A stretch of 64,000 bases of DNA from Methanomethylophilus sp963591575 (GTDB taxonomy: Archaea > Thermoplasmatota > Thermoplasmata > Methanomassiliicoccales > Methanomethylophilaceae), in NCBI GenBank assembly GCA_963591575.1, contig CAVATL010000002.1:85692-149691 (forward strand), read 5' to 3'. Of this stretch, positions 8,161-17,293 are shown in pieces. The notes beneath the pieces are model-generated. The model was given only the letters and a program-made list of their open reading frames with translations, was not told the origin of the DNA and made no database searches. The translations under genes were made by a program, and so were the position numbers. Every line of letters begins with the position of its first letter. The first letter of the stretch is position 1.

Positions 8161-8382
8161 ATGGCAGCAGAATCAGGATTAATCGCAATCGGAGCAGGAC
8201 TTGCAGTAGGACTCGCCGGACTCGGATCTGGACTTGCAGAGAAAGATATCGGTGCAGCAGCAGTCGGTGCAATCACTGAGAACCCCTCTCTCTTCGGAAG
8301 GGCAATGATTTTCACCGTTCTCCCTGAAACCATCGTCATCTTCGGTCTTGTCATTGCTATCATGGCTATATTCGTAATGTGA
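8161..8382 (+). CDS. atpK: A-type ATP synthase subunit K (proteolipid, c ring)
   Basis: A 73-aa two-helix proteolipid. Helix 1 is glycine-rich (GAGLAVGLAGLGSGLAEKDI) and helix 2 carries the ion-binding glutamate, Glu56, in VLPETIVIFG. This is the short single-hairpin form with one glutamate per subunit. I chose the ATG at 8161 over an in-frame TTG at 8152 because AGAGG at about 8145-8149 has better spacing to it. It lies between subunits I and E. Confidence 0.93.
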   Translation: MAAESGLIAIGAGLAVGLAGLGSGLAEKDIGAAAVGAITENPSLFGRAMIFTVLPETIVIFGLVIAIMAIFVM

Positions 8383-8398
8383 GTCTGGGGGCCTTTAT

Positions 8399-8956
8399 TT
8401 GGCACTAGACAGCGTCACGAAGGAGATCCAGGCATCTGCCGCAGCAGAGGTCGCCCGCATCCGCAAGGAAATGGACGAGGAGATCGCTGCAATCAACGCG
8501 CAGACCGAAGCCCAGATCTCTGAAATGAAAGAAAAACAGGACAAAAGGGTCGCAGAAGAAAAGGAGACCCTTGCACGCCAGGAACGCTCCAGCGCAGACC
8601 TGGAAAGCAAAAAGCTGGTCCTGTCCAAGAAGAAGGAGATCCTCGCCGAGGCTTTCGAGTCCGCTCTCCAGCAGCTCGAGAATGTGCCAGCCGACAAGAA
8701 ACTGGCATACTACAAAGCCATGGTGAACTCTGCAAAGACCATCATTCCCGCCCCCAAGGCCATCATCTCTGAGAAAGACACTTTCTCCGCAGCTGACCTT
8801 GGTGTCGTGTCCGTCGAGAAGGATCCCAGGGTCCGCTCCGGACTCCTCCTCCAGAGTGAGGACGGAAAGATTGAGGTCGACATGCAGTTTGAGGTTATAC
8901 TCCAGAATATCTGGGACAATAACTTGAAGCAGCTATCCGAAATCCTGTTCGGGTGA
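8399..8956 (+). CDS. atpE: A-type ATP synthase subunit E
   Basis: A 185-aa peripheral-stalk subunit with a long N-terminal coiled coil (residues 1-95, rich in Glu, Lys and Ala) and a C-terminal globular domain ending LKQLSEILFG, as in the family. The start is TTG at 8399 with a run of Gs about ten bases before it. It partners subunit H. One copy of the ATGTGCCAG word lies inside at 8682, using the less preferred codons AAT GTG CCA. Confidence 0.9.
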   Translation: MALDSVTKEIQASAAAEVARIRKEMDEEIAAINAQTEAQISEMKEKQDKRVAEEKETLARQERSSADLESKKLVLSKKKEILAEAFESALQQLENVPADKKLAYYKAMVNSAKTIIPAPKAIISEKDTFSAADLGVVSVEKDPRVRSGLLLQSEDGKIEVDMQFEVILQNIWDNNLKQLSEILFG

Positions 8957-8960
8957 AACC

Positions 8961-10010
8961 ATGTTCAAGCGCAGCGGAGCAGGCAATTACGCATACACGG
9001 CGGCGAGAGTCAAGGCAAAGAAGTCCAAACTTCTCAAGGAAGAGGACTACAATAAACTGCTCATGATGACCGTCCCCGAGATTTCGCATTACATCAGTGA
9101 TGCAGGTTACTCGAAAGAGATGACCGACCTCGCAGCGAGGTACTCCGGAATCTCTCTCGTGGAGTATGCTACCTACACGAACATGGCCAAACAGTTCCGC
9201 AGCATCCTGAGTTCGGCAACCGGTGATCTCAGCCGTATGGTCGCGGCCTACCTTACCAAATGGGACTTTGAGAATCTCAAAACCATCCTCCGCGGTAAGA
9301 ACTATGGTCTGACTATCGATGATATCAAAGAGGACTTGGTCCCCGCCGGTTCACTGGGCACCGACGATCTGGAAAAGATCATCTCCGCACCCTCCATCGA
9401 GGATGCACTGGCACTTTTCAAGAGCAAGACAGGAATCTCCGTCTCCGACGAGGCGCTCAACGCCTACAAAGAAGAGGGGGTCCTGACCAAGATCGAGGAC
9501 GAAATATCCAAGGGATATTACAAGAGTGTACTGGCATCTATTGAAGGAAGGGACAGAGCCACCAGCATCTTCCGCAATTACTTCAAATATGTCATCGATG
9601 CGAAGAACATCGAGACACTTCTGAAGCTCAAGGTGGAGAATGTCTCTAGTGAGAACGCTTCCGAATTCTTCATACCCGGAGGGTATGAGGTCAACCAGAA
9701 GGTCTTCTCCCAGATCGCTGCAGCGCCCGACTTCCAGTCGGCACTCAACGAGACCCAGCAGCTCAAAATCTACTCTGAGCTCAAGGACTCGCTGAACCAG
9801 AACGCCACAATCATGGAAGTCGTCAATGAGATCGACAAATACAAGATCAAACTGGCGAATCAGGTTGCTCACATGTACCCCCTTTCCGTGATTCCCGTCG
9901 TGGAATATATGATCCACAAGGAGATCGAGGTTAGGAACATCAGGATGATCGCTCACGGGACCGACAGTGGACTCGACAGAGACACTATGAAGAATCTGTT
10001 GGTGATCTGA
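8961..10010 (+). CDS. atpC: A-type ATP synthase subunit C
   Basis: A 349-aa, mostly helical subunit of the V/A-type C/d family, the funnel-shaped adaptor joining the central stalk to the K ring. The opening, NYAYTAARVKAKKSKLL, is typical of the archaeal protein, and length fits the family. The stop overlaps the start of subunit F by one base. Confidence 0.9.
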   Translation: MFKRSGAGNYAYTAARVKAKKSKLLKEEDYNKLLMMTVPEISHYISDAGYSKEMTDLAARYSGISLVEYATYTNMAKQFRSILSSATGDLSRMVAAYLTKWDFENLKTILRGKNYGLTIDDIKEDLVPAGSLGTDDLEKIISAPSIEDALALFKSKTGISVSDEALNAYKEEGVLTKIEDEISKGYYKSVLASIEGRDRATSIFRNYFKYVIDAKNIETLLKLKVENVSSENASEFFIPGGYEVNQKVFSQIAAAPDFQSALNETQQLKIYSELKDSLNQNATIMEVVNEIDKYKIKLANQVAHMYPLSVIPVVEYMIHKEIEVRNIRMIAHGTDSGLDRDTMKNLLVI

Positions 10011-10315
10011 TGGACATAGCAGTTATTGGCAGTGATGAATTCACACTTGGTTTCCGCCTTGCAGGCGTGAAACGTGTTTTCATTGCGGACCAGACAAATT
10101 ACCAGGAAAAAATGCAGGAAGCGATCTCCGATGCCAATGTCGGAGTCCTCGCGGTGAACGCGGACGACCTGCAGTATCTGCCCGCTAACTTCAAGACGAA
10201 GGTACTGGACCTTATCCAGCCTGTCGTTGTGCCTGTTGGCGGTGACCAGAGCGACCTTCGTGAGAAGGTCAAAAAAGTCATTGGCGTTGACTTGTTTAAG
10301 ACAGAGGATGAATGA
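10010..10315 (+). CDS. atpF: A-type ATP synthase subunit F
   Basis: A 101-aa Rossmann-like subunit of the central stalk. The start MDIAVIGSDEFTLGFRLAGVK is the family signature. Its start overlaps the end of subunit C, and its stop is immediately followed by the ATG of subunit A. Confidence 0.92.
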   Translation: MDIAVIGSDEFTLGFRLAGVKRVFIADQTNYQEKMQEAISDANVGVLAVNADDLQYLPANFKTKVLDLIQPVVVPVGGDQSDLREKVKKVIGVDLFKTEDE

Positions 10316-12046
10316 ATGAGCACTGAAGGTGTAATTTACAGGGTCGCCGGACCCGTCGTAACCGCCACCGGTATCTCTCCCAGGATGTACGATGTCGTAC
10401 ACGTTGGAAATGAGAAACTGATGGGAGAGGTTATCAAAATCGTCGGCGACTACTCAATCATCCAGGTTTACGAAGACACCACCGGTATCAAACCCGGAGA
10501 GCCCGTCACCAACACGGGACTGCCTCTCGCCGTTGAACTCGGTCCCGGACTTCTGACCTCCGTTTACGACGGAATTCAGAGGCCTCTTCCTGTCCTCAGG
10601 GACATGACCGGAGACTTCATCGGACGTGGTGCAACCGCACCTGGACTCAGCAGGGAAGCAAAATGGGAATTCGTTCCCGCAGTAAAGGTCGGAGACGAGG
10701 TTTCCGCAGGTACCGTCATCGGTACTGTTCAGGAAGGACCTATGCTCCACAAGATCATGCTCCCCCCGAACGCACAGAAAGGAGTTGTCGAGAGCATCGA
10801 GGCAGGTTCCTTCACCGTTGAGGAACCCGTAGTAAAGGTCTCTGGTGTGGAATATCCCATGCTCCAGAAATGGCCTGTACGTCAGCCCAGGCCTGTCATT
10901 GAGAAATACAGCCCTGACGTACCTCTTGTCACCGGACTCCGTGTCCTTGACACCATGTTCCCCCTCGCAAAAGGAGGAGCAGCCGCAATCCCTGGTGCAT
11001 TCGGTACCGGAAAGACCGTTACCCAGCAGTCCCTCGCAAAGTACTCCGACGCAGACATTGTCGTCTACATCGGATGCGGAGAGCGTGGAAACGAGATGAC
11101 CGAGGTTCTTACTGAATTCCCCGAACTGGAAGACCCCAGGACCGGAGAATCCCTTATGAAGAGGACCGTCCTCATCGCCAACACCTCCAACATGCCTGTC
11201 GCTGCCCGTGAAGCATCCGTCTACACCGGAATGACCATCGCTGAATACTTCAGGGACATGGGATACAACGTCGCACTCATGGCTGACTCCACCTCCAGGT
11301 GGGCAGAGGCAATGAGGGAAATCTCCTCCAGGCTCGAAGAGATGCCCGGAGAAGAAGGATATCCTGCATACCTGTCCGGAAGGCTTTCCGAATTCTACGA
11401 GCGTGCATGCCGTGGCAAGTCCCTCTGCGGAGAAGACGGTTCCATCTCCGTTATCGGAGCAGTTTCTCCTCCTGGAGGAGACCTTTCGGAGCCTGTCACT
11501 CAGAACACCCTGCGTATTGTCCGTGTCTTCTGGGCACTCGATACCAAACTCAGGGAGAGGCGTCACTTCCCCACCATCAACTGGCTGACCTCGTACACCA
11601 TGTACGATGCACAGCTCTCCGGCTGGTTCAAGAAGAACGTCGGCGAGGACTTCCCCGAACTCAAATCCTGGGCCATGAAGGTCCTTCAGAAAGAGTCCGA
11701 ACTTCAGGAAGTCGTGCAGATGGTCGGATCCGACTCTCTGCCCGATGAGCAGAAGATCGTCCTCGAAGTCGCTAAGATGATCCGTGAGATCTTCCTTCAG
11801 CAGAACGCATATGACCCCGTTGACTGTTACTGTCCTCTTCCCAGGCAGCACAAGATGCTCACCCTGATCAAGAAGTACTCCGACCTCGCAGGCAAAGCCC
11901 TCGAAGGCGGTGTTGCAGTCGACAAGATCGCGTACCTCCCTGTCAGGCAGAAGTTCCAGCAGGCTAAATACGAGAAAGAGGTCGACTCCGAACTCGAGAC
12001 CGTCGAGAAGGAGATGGACGAGCAGTTCGCCAAACTGGAGGCTTGA
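10316..12046 (+). CDS. atpA: A-type ATP synthase catalytic subunit A
   Basis: A 576-aa catalytic subunit. The P-loop GAFGTGKT is near residue 230, the catalytic-site run GCGERGNEMTEVL follows, and SRWAEAMREISSRLEEMPGEEGYPAYL is the nucleotide-binding signature. The extra non-homologous region typical of A/V-type A subunits is present before the P-loop (about residues 115-190). Three copies alternate with subunit B in the head. It starts directly after subunit F and ends two bases before the B start codon. Confidence 0.97.
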   Translation: MSTEGVIYRVAGPVVTATGISPRMYDVVHVGNEKLMGEVIKIVGDYSIIQVYEDTTGIKPGEPVTNTGLPLAVELGPGLLTSVYDGIQRPLPVLRDMTGDFIGRGATAPGLSREAKWEFVPAVKVGDEVSAGTVIGTVQEGPMLHKIMLPPNAQKGVVESIEAGSFTVEEPVVKVSGVEYPMLQKWPVRQPRPVIEKYSPDVPLVTGLRVLDTMFPLAKGGAAAIPGAFGTGKTVTQQSLAKYSDADIVVYIGCGERGNEMTEVLTEFPELEDPRTGESLMKRTVLIANTSNMPVAAREASVYTGMTIAEYFRDMGYNVALMADSTSRWAEAMREISSRLEEMPGEEGYPAYLSGRLSEFYERACRGKSLCGEDGSISVIGAVSPPGGDLSEPVTQNTLRIVRVFWALDTKLRERRHFPTINWLTSYTMYDAQLSGWFKKNVGEDFPELKSWAMKVLQKESELQEVVQMVGSDSLPDEQKIVLEVAKMIREIFLQQNAYDPVDCYCPLPRQHKMLTLIKKYSDLAGKALEGGVAVDKIAYLPVRQKFQQAKYEKEVDSELETVEKEMDEQFAKLEA

Positions 12047-12048
12047 AA

Positions 12049-13452
12049 ATGGAAGCAGTATCCAAAGAATACAAGACCATTCAGAACATCCAGGGACCTC
12101 TTGTCTTCGTCAAGACCGAGGAACCCGTCGGATACAAGGAACTGGTCAAGGTCAGGCTTTCCGACGGCAGCGTCAAGAACGGTGAAGTTCTCGATTCCGC
12201 CAACGGAATGGTCGTCATCCAGATCTTCGAGGGAACCACTGGTATCGACAGGTCCGCATCTGTCCGTTTCCTCGGCGACACCATGAAGATGCCCGTGTCC
12301 AAGGACATGCTCGGCAGGGTCCTCTCCGGATCCGCCAAGCCTCTGGACGGCGGAGCTGAGATCGTCCCCGACAAGATGCTCGACATCGCCGGAGCCGCTA
12401 TCAACCCCTGGGCAAGGGACTCCCCTGCCGATTTCATCGAGACCGGTATCTCCACCATTGACGGTATGAACACCCTCGTCCGCGGTCAGAAGCTTCCTAT
12501 CTTCTCCGCCTCCGGTCTTCCCCACAACGATATTGCTCTGCAGATCGCAAGGCAGGCCAAGGTCCGCGGTGAGAACGAACAGTTCGCTGTTGTGTTCATC
12601 GCTCTCGGTATCACCAACGAAGAGAAGCAGAAGTTCATGTCTGAGTTCGAGAGGACCGGCGCTCTCAAGAACGCTGTCGTCTTCCTGAACCTCGCAGACG
12701 ACCCTGCTGTCGAGCGTATTGCCACTCCCCGTCTGGGACTTACCACCGCAGAGTACATGGCCTTCGAGCTCGGAATGCAGGTTCTTGTCATCATGACCGA
12801 CATCACGAACTACTGTGAGGCTCTCCGTCAGGTCGGAGCAGCTCGTGAGGAAGTGCCCGGAAGGCGTGGCTATCCCGGTTACATGTACACCGACCTTGCT
12901 CAGCTCTACGAGCGTGCAGGTAAGATCAAAGGAAAGGCAGGATCCATCACTCAGATCCCCATCCTTACTATGCCCGGTGCGGATATCACCCACCCCATTC
13001 CCGATCTTTCTGGTTACATCACCGAGGGTCAGATCGTTCTTACGATGGACCTCCACAGGAACAACATCTATCCCCCCGTTAATGTGTCCAGCTCCCTGTC
13101 CAGGTTGATGAACAACGGTATCGGTGAGGGCAAGACCCGTGATGACCACAAGGCCGTCTCCGACCAGCTTTACGCATCCTATGCGGAAGGTAAGGACCTT
13201 CGCGGTCTGGTCGCAATCGTCGGAAAGGACTCGCTCAATGCAAAGGACAGGAAACTCCTGGACTTCGCTGACCTCTTCGAGGACCGTATCGTCCGCCAGG
13301 GTCTGTATGAGGACCGTTCCATTGAGACCACCCTTGACATCGCATGGGAGATCCTGACCGAGCTCGATATCGATCAGCTCACCAGGATCAAGAAATCGCT
13401 CATTGAGAAATATCTCCCAAAGAAGGAAGAGAAGTCTCTCCCCAAGGAGTGA
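12049..13452 (+). CDS. atpB: A-type ATP synthase regulatory subunit B
   Basis: A 467-aa non-catalytic nucleotide-binding subunit. Motifs include ISTIDGMNTLVRGQKLPIFS, in which the normal P-loop is absent as expected for B, and EVPGRRGYPGYMYTDLA. I chose the ATG at 12049 over a TTG at 12043 because GGAGG at 12036-12040 is spaced 8 bases from it. It lies between subunits A and D. Confidence 0.96.
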   Translation: MEAVSKEYKTIQNIQGPLVFVKTEEPVGYKELVKVRLSDGSVKNGEVLDSANGMVVIQIFEGTTGIDRSASVRFLGDTMKMPVSKDMLGRVLSGSAKPLDGGAEIVPDKMLDIAGAAINPWARDSPADFIETGISTIDGMNTLVRGQKLPIFSASGLPHNDIALQIARQAKVRGENEQFAVVFIALGITNEEKQKFMSEFERTGALKNAVVFLNLADDPAVERIATPRLGLTTAEYMAFELGMQVLVIMTDITNYCEALRQVGAAREEVPGRRGYPGYMYTDLAQLYERAGKIKGKAGSITQIPILTMPGADITHPIPDLSGYITEGQIVLTMDLHRNNIYPPVNVSSSLSRLMNNGIGEGKTRDDHKAVSDQLYASYAEGKDLRGLVAIVGKDSLNAKDRKLLDFADLFEDRIVRQGLYEDRSIETTLDIAWEILTELDIDQLTRIKKSLIEKYLPKKEEKSLPKE

Positions 13453-13458
13453 TGACCG

Positions 13459-14094
13459 ATGGCAGCCCACGATATCACCCCGACCCGTTCTGTGTTGCTC
13501 GACCTCAAAAGGAGGATCAAACTGTCCCAGTCGGGACACAAGATCCTCAAAATGAAGAGGGACGGACTCATCCTTGAGTTCTTCGACGTCATGGAAAAGG
13601 CGAGGCAGATGCGTGTAGGCGTAGCTTCTGACTTCCAGCTCGCGATGAAGAAGATCACCATCGCAAGGGCAGTTGACGGTGAGGTCGCGGTCAAGAGTGC
13701 GGCATACGCACTCAAGACCCACCCCGAGGTCAAACTCAGCAGCAAATCCCTCATGGGGATGATGGTCCCCAAGGTGGAGGCCGACAACGTGCACACCGAC
13801 ATCCTTCACAAAGGATACGGTGTCATCGAGACCTCTGCCTATGTCGAGGAGGCCGCAGCAGCTTTCGAGAAACTTCTCGAGACCCTGATTCGCGCCGCCG
13901 AGATCGAGACCACCATGAAGAAACTGCTGGACGAGATCGAGAAGACCAAGAGGCGTGTAAACGCTCTTGAATTCAAGATCATCCCCGAGTTCAAAGAGTC
14001 GGAGAGATTCGTCAAATTCCGTCTCGAAGAGATGTCCAGGGAAGAGACCACCCGTCTTAAGCACCTTAAGAAAAAGGGAGCGTCAACCGAGTGA
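13459..14094 (+). CDS. atpD: A-type ATP synthase subunit D
   Basis: A 211-aa central-stalk rotor shaft. The opening DITPTRSVLLDLKRRIKLSQSGHKILKMKRD and the closing RRVNALEFKIIPEFKESERFVKFRLEEMSREE regions form the long antiparallel coiled coil expected for subunit D. Its stop overlaps the GTG start of a 49-aa membrane protein. Confidence 0.95.
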   Translation: MAAHDITPTRSVLLDLKRRIKLSQSGHKILKMKRDGLILEFFDVMEKARQMRVGVASDFQLAMKKITIARAVDGEVAVKSAAYALKTHPEVKLSSKSLMGMMVPKVEADNVHTDILHKGYGVIETSAYVEEAAAAFEKLLETLIRAAEIETTMKKLLDEIEKTKRRVNALEFKIIPEFKESERFVKFRLEEMSREETTRLKHLKKKGASTE

Positions 14095-14240
14095 AGTCAT
14101 TGAAGGAACGCCTCGAGGGTATCCTCGAAGACCCCGTCAAAACAAGACGGGGGTTCACGGCTATCTGGCTCATCAGCTATGGTATGCTCGTGTTCGGAGC
14201 GTTCCTGATAATCGCCGTATTCGCATTGAATTGGTTGTGA
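14091..14240 (+). CDS. 49-aa membrane protein at the end of the ATPase operon
   Basis: A 49-aa protein with a charged N-terminal half (VKSLKERLEGILEDPVKTRR) and one transmembrane helix (about residues 24-46). The GTG start overlaps the subunit D stop in a GTGA arrangement and a strong terminator follows, so it clearly belongs to the ATPase transcript. In Methanosarcina the last gene of the aha operon is also a tiny hydrophobic protein, AhaG; this may be its positional counterpart, though I cannot show homology. Confidence 0.72.
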   Translation: MKSLKERLEGILEDPVKTRRGFTAIWLISYGMLVFGAFLIIAVFALNWL

Positions 14241-14249
14241 AACATTTTC

Positions 14250-14277
14250 CCCGACCGGGAGACCGGTCGGGATTTTT
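14250..14277 (+). terminator. terminator of the A-ATPase operon
   Basis: A perfect 9-bp stem CCCGACCGG/CCGGTCGGG with a GAGA tetraloop, followed by ATTTTT. It ends the operon between the convergent ATPase and DP1 genes. Confidence 0.85.
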
Positions 14278-14298
14278 GAATGTCCCAGCAGGGTAAAA

Positions 14299-15735
14299 TC
14301 AGACTTCTTTGTAGAAGTTCATTTCAGTTGTCAGTCCGGTTCCGAGATCGACTATGGGCATGATTCCGGGGTTCGGATAGAAGTTGTGCTGCTTCTGATA
14401 ATCGGTCTGGGACTGCCAGGTGGAGGCATTGATGAGTCTGACTCCGTTATAGACCATTTTGCCGGCACCGTGAACGTGTCCGGAGACGAGAATGTCAGGG
14501 ATCTGCTCAAGTGCCAGATAGTCCTTTTTCTCTGGTGCCAAGGCGTTCTTTGCACCGTACATGGGGGCAAGATGCCTGCGGACGACCATCTCCTTCATAA
14601 CCCTGAGAGGATCCTCGTAGCTCATTCCTCTGACACCTGCGATCCAGTCGTCGATGCTCTTTCCGTGGTATGAGGTGACAAGCCTCCCTTCGACCTTCAG
14701 GTTGATCGGGTTGCCGGTCATGTAGATATTGGAGTCGAAGGATTTGGTGAACATCTCGTTCAGAGCAGGCTGCGGTTCCGCCAGTCTGCATGCATCGTGG
14801 TTTCCGGGGTGAAGGACGATCTTCATATGGTCGGGAAGTTCCTTGAGATATTCCGCCAGGGCGTCGTACTGCTTGTAGATGTCCATGATCTCAAGGTCCT
14901 TGTCTTGATCTGGGTATGCACCGATCCCGTCCACGACATCGCCGGGAAGAACGAGGTAGTTGACCTCTTCGTCGGCGGCGTTGCTCCTCATCCATGCGAT
15001 CATCTTCTCCCACTGGGAGCGGAGGAATTCCTTGCTGCCGATGTGGATGTCAGACAGGAATGCGATCTTCGACACGCTGTCCGAGGGGGCCCACGTGTGG
15101 TTGGTAGGGACGTCGGGGCGGTAGATCTTGTCTGCCAGGAACAGGTCCTTTCCGTTGCTTTTTCCGGAGATTCCGATGACCTCGTCGTTTACGAAGATCT
15201 CGTCCGCCAGAGGAGAGGTCTTACTGATGAGCACAGGGCAGCTACCCGAGGGATCCTCGACCTCAAGAATGGTGTGACCGTTCTTTGTGGTCTTTTTCTC
15301 GTAGACCATTCCGATGATGTTGACCTCCCTGCTATATTCCATTGCTTTGCTGATAGGCAATGCGCGCTGGAAATCACTGCGGTTCTGGAGGACCTTACGA
15401 AGGATATCATATCTGCTTACGAAGTAATTCTGGAACTCTTTGATGTTCCCGACGCAGGTGCTCTCTCCGGTGATGTCGGAACCTGGAACGATCTGAAGGT
15501 CCAGATCCCTCTTCAGTTTCGGTTTGATGACCTTTTCTTTAGTGAAAAGAGACTTGTCTCCGTTGAGGAAATCGATGACATCTTTCTTCGTGACAAGAAA
15601 GCTGTTCTTTGACAGGGAGTTGAGAAGGGTGTTGACGAAATCAAGCGAATAACCGTTGGATTCGATTATTTCAAGCGCCTCGGGGGCCAGAAACAGGTCC
15701 CGCCTTGCAGCCGCTGTAAGGATTTCGTCTTTCAT
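14299..15735 (-). CDS. polB: DNA polymerase D small subunit DP1
   Basis: A 478-aa PolD small subunit, the 3'-5' exonuclease partner of DP2. An OB-fold lies near residues 135-200 (NIIGMVYEKKTTKNGHTILE). The calcineurin-like phosphoesterase domain has motifs DIHIGS (about 230), LPGDVVDG, HPGNHDA and VSGHVHGAG, all intact, so the nuclease should be active. The frame stays open upstream, but I set the start at MKDEILTAAARRD because the upstream part would overlap the divergent UPF0201 gene. Confidence 0.95.
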   Translation of the reverse strand: MKDEILTAAARRDLFLAPEALEIIESNGYSLDFVNTLLNSLSKNSFLVTKKDVIDFLNGDKSLFTKEKVIKPKLKRDLDLQIVPGSDITGESTCVGNIKEFQNYFVSRYDILRKVLQNRSDFQRALPISKAMEYSREVNIIGMVYEKKTTKNGHTILEVEDPSGSCPVLISKTSPLADEIFVNDEVIGISGKSNGKDLFLADKIYRPDVPTNHTWAPSDSVSKIAFLSDIHIGSKEFLRSQWEKMIAWMRSNAADEEVNYLVLPGDVVDGIGAYPDQDKDLEIMDIYKQYDALAEYLKELPDHMKIVLHPGNHDACRLAEPQPALNEMFTKSFDSNIYMTGNPINLKVEGRLVTSYHGKSIDDWIAGVRGMSYEDPLRVMKEMVVRRHLAPMYGAKNALAPEKKDYLALEQIPDILVSGHVHGAGKMVYNGVRLINASTWQSQTDYQKQHNFYPNPGIMPIVDLGTGLTTEMNFYKEV

Positions 15736-15757
15736 TTTCCTTGGATAGGATTGCTGA

Positions 15758-15765
15758 TTTATATT
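15758..15765 (+). promoter_or_regulatory. TATA box of the UPF0201 gene
   Basis: TTTATATT is centred about 25 bases before the ATG at 15785, with no ribosome-binding site between. This fits a leaderless transcript. Confidence 0.55.
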
Positions 15766-15784
15766 GGTTAGCAGATTCCATCTC

Positions 15785-16174
15785 ATGGTATCGGTCGAGG
15801 TGTCATGTCCCGTATTTCCCAGTGAGGATCCGGAGAAGATCCGTTCTGCATTGCTCAATATCTTTCCCACTGCCGTTCTGGAAGAGGGCGACGGAAAGAT
15901 GTCAGGACAGGCGGACCTTGATACTTTTTCCAAACTGATCCGCAGACAGAAGATCCTCGACACCGCACGTAACCAGATGCAGAGGGGCATGCGCGGCAAA
16001 TCTGACAGGACTATTTTCAACCTGAACAAACAGGTCGCCACCGTCGGAAAGGTCTCCTTCGTGGATTATCGTACCGCACTCGGAACCATTTCCGTGACCG
16101 TGCAGGCGGATGATATCGAAGCCCTTATCGACCGTGTGGCACCGATGACCGTCAACGGTGAAGAGGTCCACTGA
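15785..16174 (+). CDS. UPF0201 family protein
   Basis: A 129-aa protein of the archaeal UPF0201 group (COG1931), recognised from MVSVEVSCPVFPSEDPEKIR and the basic middle region DTARNQMQRGMRGKSDRTIFNLNKQ. The family is described as predicted RNA-binding, but its role is not established. An in-frame TTG at 15764 would add seven residues; I prefer the ATG because a TATA box lies 25 bases before it. It is divergent from DP1 and convergent with the CAAX protease gene. Confidence 0.75.
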   Translation: MVSVEVSCPVFPSEDPEKIRSALLNIFPTAVLEEGDGKMSGQADLDTFSKLIRRQKILDTARNQMQRGMRGKSDRTIFNLNKQVATVGKVSFVDYRTALGTISVTVQADDIEALIDRVAPMTVNGEEVH

Positions 16175-17293
16175 TCAGTGGCGGCCCCATTGTTCCAGCA
16201 GGTTGTTTTCCAGTTTTCTGGGGAACAGCGGCATACCCACGACCTCCTTCTTCAGTCCGGATATTTTGAAGATCCAGTAGATCAGGATGACGAAGCCCAG
16301 GATCAGGAGAAGTAGCATTGCCAATACCTCCACGCCCTGTCCGAAAGAGTATATCAGCGTGGATATCGTATCGTTAGCTGTATGGGCCAGTACTGAGGCG
16401 TAAAGTCCGTATTCGACGTAAAGGTATCCGAAGATCAATCCACCGATAGCGGCACTGGGAACCTTTCCCCAGCCCCATCCGTTCAAATGTGCCAGGCCAA
16501 ATAAAATCGATGAAAAGACGATTAGGATGAAGGCCACCTTGGACATTCCGAATCCGCCCATCAAATACTGCCATGAGCGTCTGTCCTTGTTCACTGCAAT
16601 GGCGATAATCATCATCGGGATACCGATCCAGACGAGCCTGAGTATGATCTCCTCTTCAAGTCCGGCCTTGGTCAGCATGAAGATCATCTGCAGGTCGGTG
16701 TATTTGGACATCCAGCTCGCGTCTGCGGCGTTACCGCTTACAGCCGTCAGACCAAGTATGATCATGCTGAGGACCAAGGAGACCGCAAGGGCGCTCGAGG
16801 TCGCCGAGAGGCCGGCGTGTTCGACGCAACATCCGTCTGCCTGGGTCTTTTCTCTGTTGAGTGCTTTGAAGAACCTGTGGAGGGCATATGCCAGGAATAA
16901 TCCTTGTACGATAAGACACAGTGCCAGGGCGACTGCGACACCCACATCATGATACTTGAACAAGGTGATGTCCCCGAAACCGTACGACAGGCTGAATGAG
17001 AACAGTAACACGGAACAGTCATCCACGATGCGGTCGAAGAACGCCACCGAGAGGAAGGTGTTGTTGGCTACGATCAGGGTCACAACCATAACACAGATGA
17101 TTACGGAGAGCCGGAGGATTGACGGAGTGCTCGGCCCTTTCATTTCAGGATCGGTTCCGGCCGTGAACACTGTTGCAGTGGGGCGGTCGGAGACGATAAT
17201 ACTTGGAGCATCAGAGAGCGATTTTCCGCAGTTGCCGCAGAATTTCGCACCGCGTTCTCTCCACATTTGGCACATCGGACAATCAGGCTGCAT
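16175..17293 (-). CDS. CPBP-family intramembrane protease with N-terminal zinc ribbon
   Basis: A 372-aa multi-span membrane protein. The first 25 residues form a zinc ribbon (CPMC and CGNCG pairs). A linker is followed by about eight helices. The CAAX-protease/bacteriocin-processing motifs are present: EEEIILRL (glutamates and Arg of motif 1), FGLAHLNGW (motif 2 His) and HTANDTIS (motif 3 His and Asn). The family are glutamate-type intramembrane proteases; the substrate is unknown. The gene overlaps the preceding same-strand gene by 11 bases. The ATGTGCCAG word occurs at 16487 within FGLAHLN. Confidence 0.82.
   Translation of the reverse strand: MQPDCPMCQMWRERGAKFCGNCGKSLSDAPSIIVSDRPTATVFTAGTDPEMKGPSTPSILRLSVIICVMVVTLIVANNTFLSVAFFDRIVDDCSVLLFSFSLSYGFGDITLFKYHDVGVAVALALCLIVQGLFLAYALHRFFKALNREKTQADGCCVEHAGLSATSSALAVSLVLSMIILGLTAVSGNAADASWMSKYTDLQMIFMLTKAGLEEEIILRLVWIGIPMMIIAIAVNKDRRSWQYLMGGFGMSKVAFILIVFSSILFGLAHLNGWGWGKVPSAAIGGLIFGYLYVEYGLYASVLAHTANDTISTLIYSFGQGVEVLAMLLLLILGFVILIYWIFKISGLKKEVVGMPLFPRKLENNLLEQWGRH

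Noticed and set aside
11827..14064. 745-residue open frame on the minus strand under atpB and atpD
   Set aside because: It is the antisense of highly biased ATPase genes; the peptide is Gly/Asp/Leu-rich without any domain. The same holds for the 465-residue frame at 10454-11851.
15736..16041. 102-residue N-terminal extension of the DP1 frame
   Set aside because: It overlaps the divergent UPF0201 gene, has no PolD similarity, and a normal family start lies at 15735.
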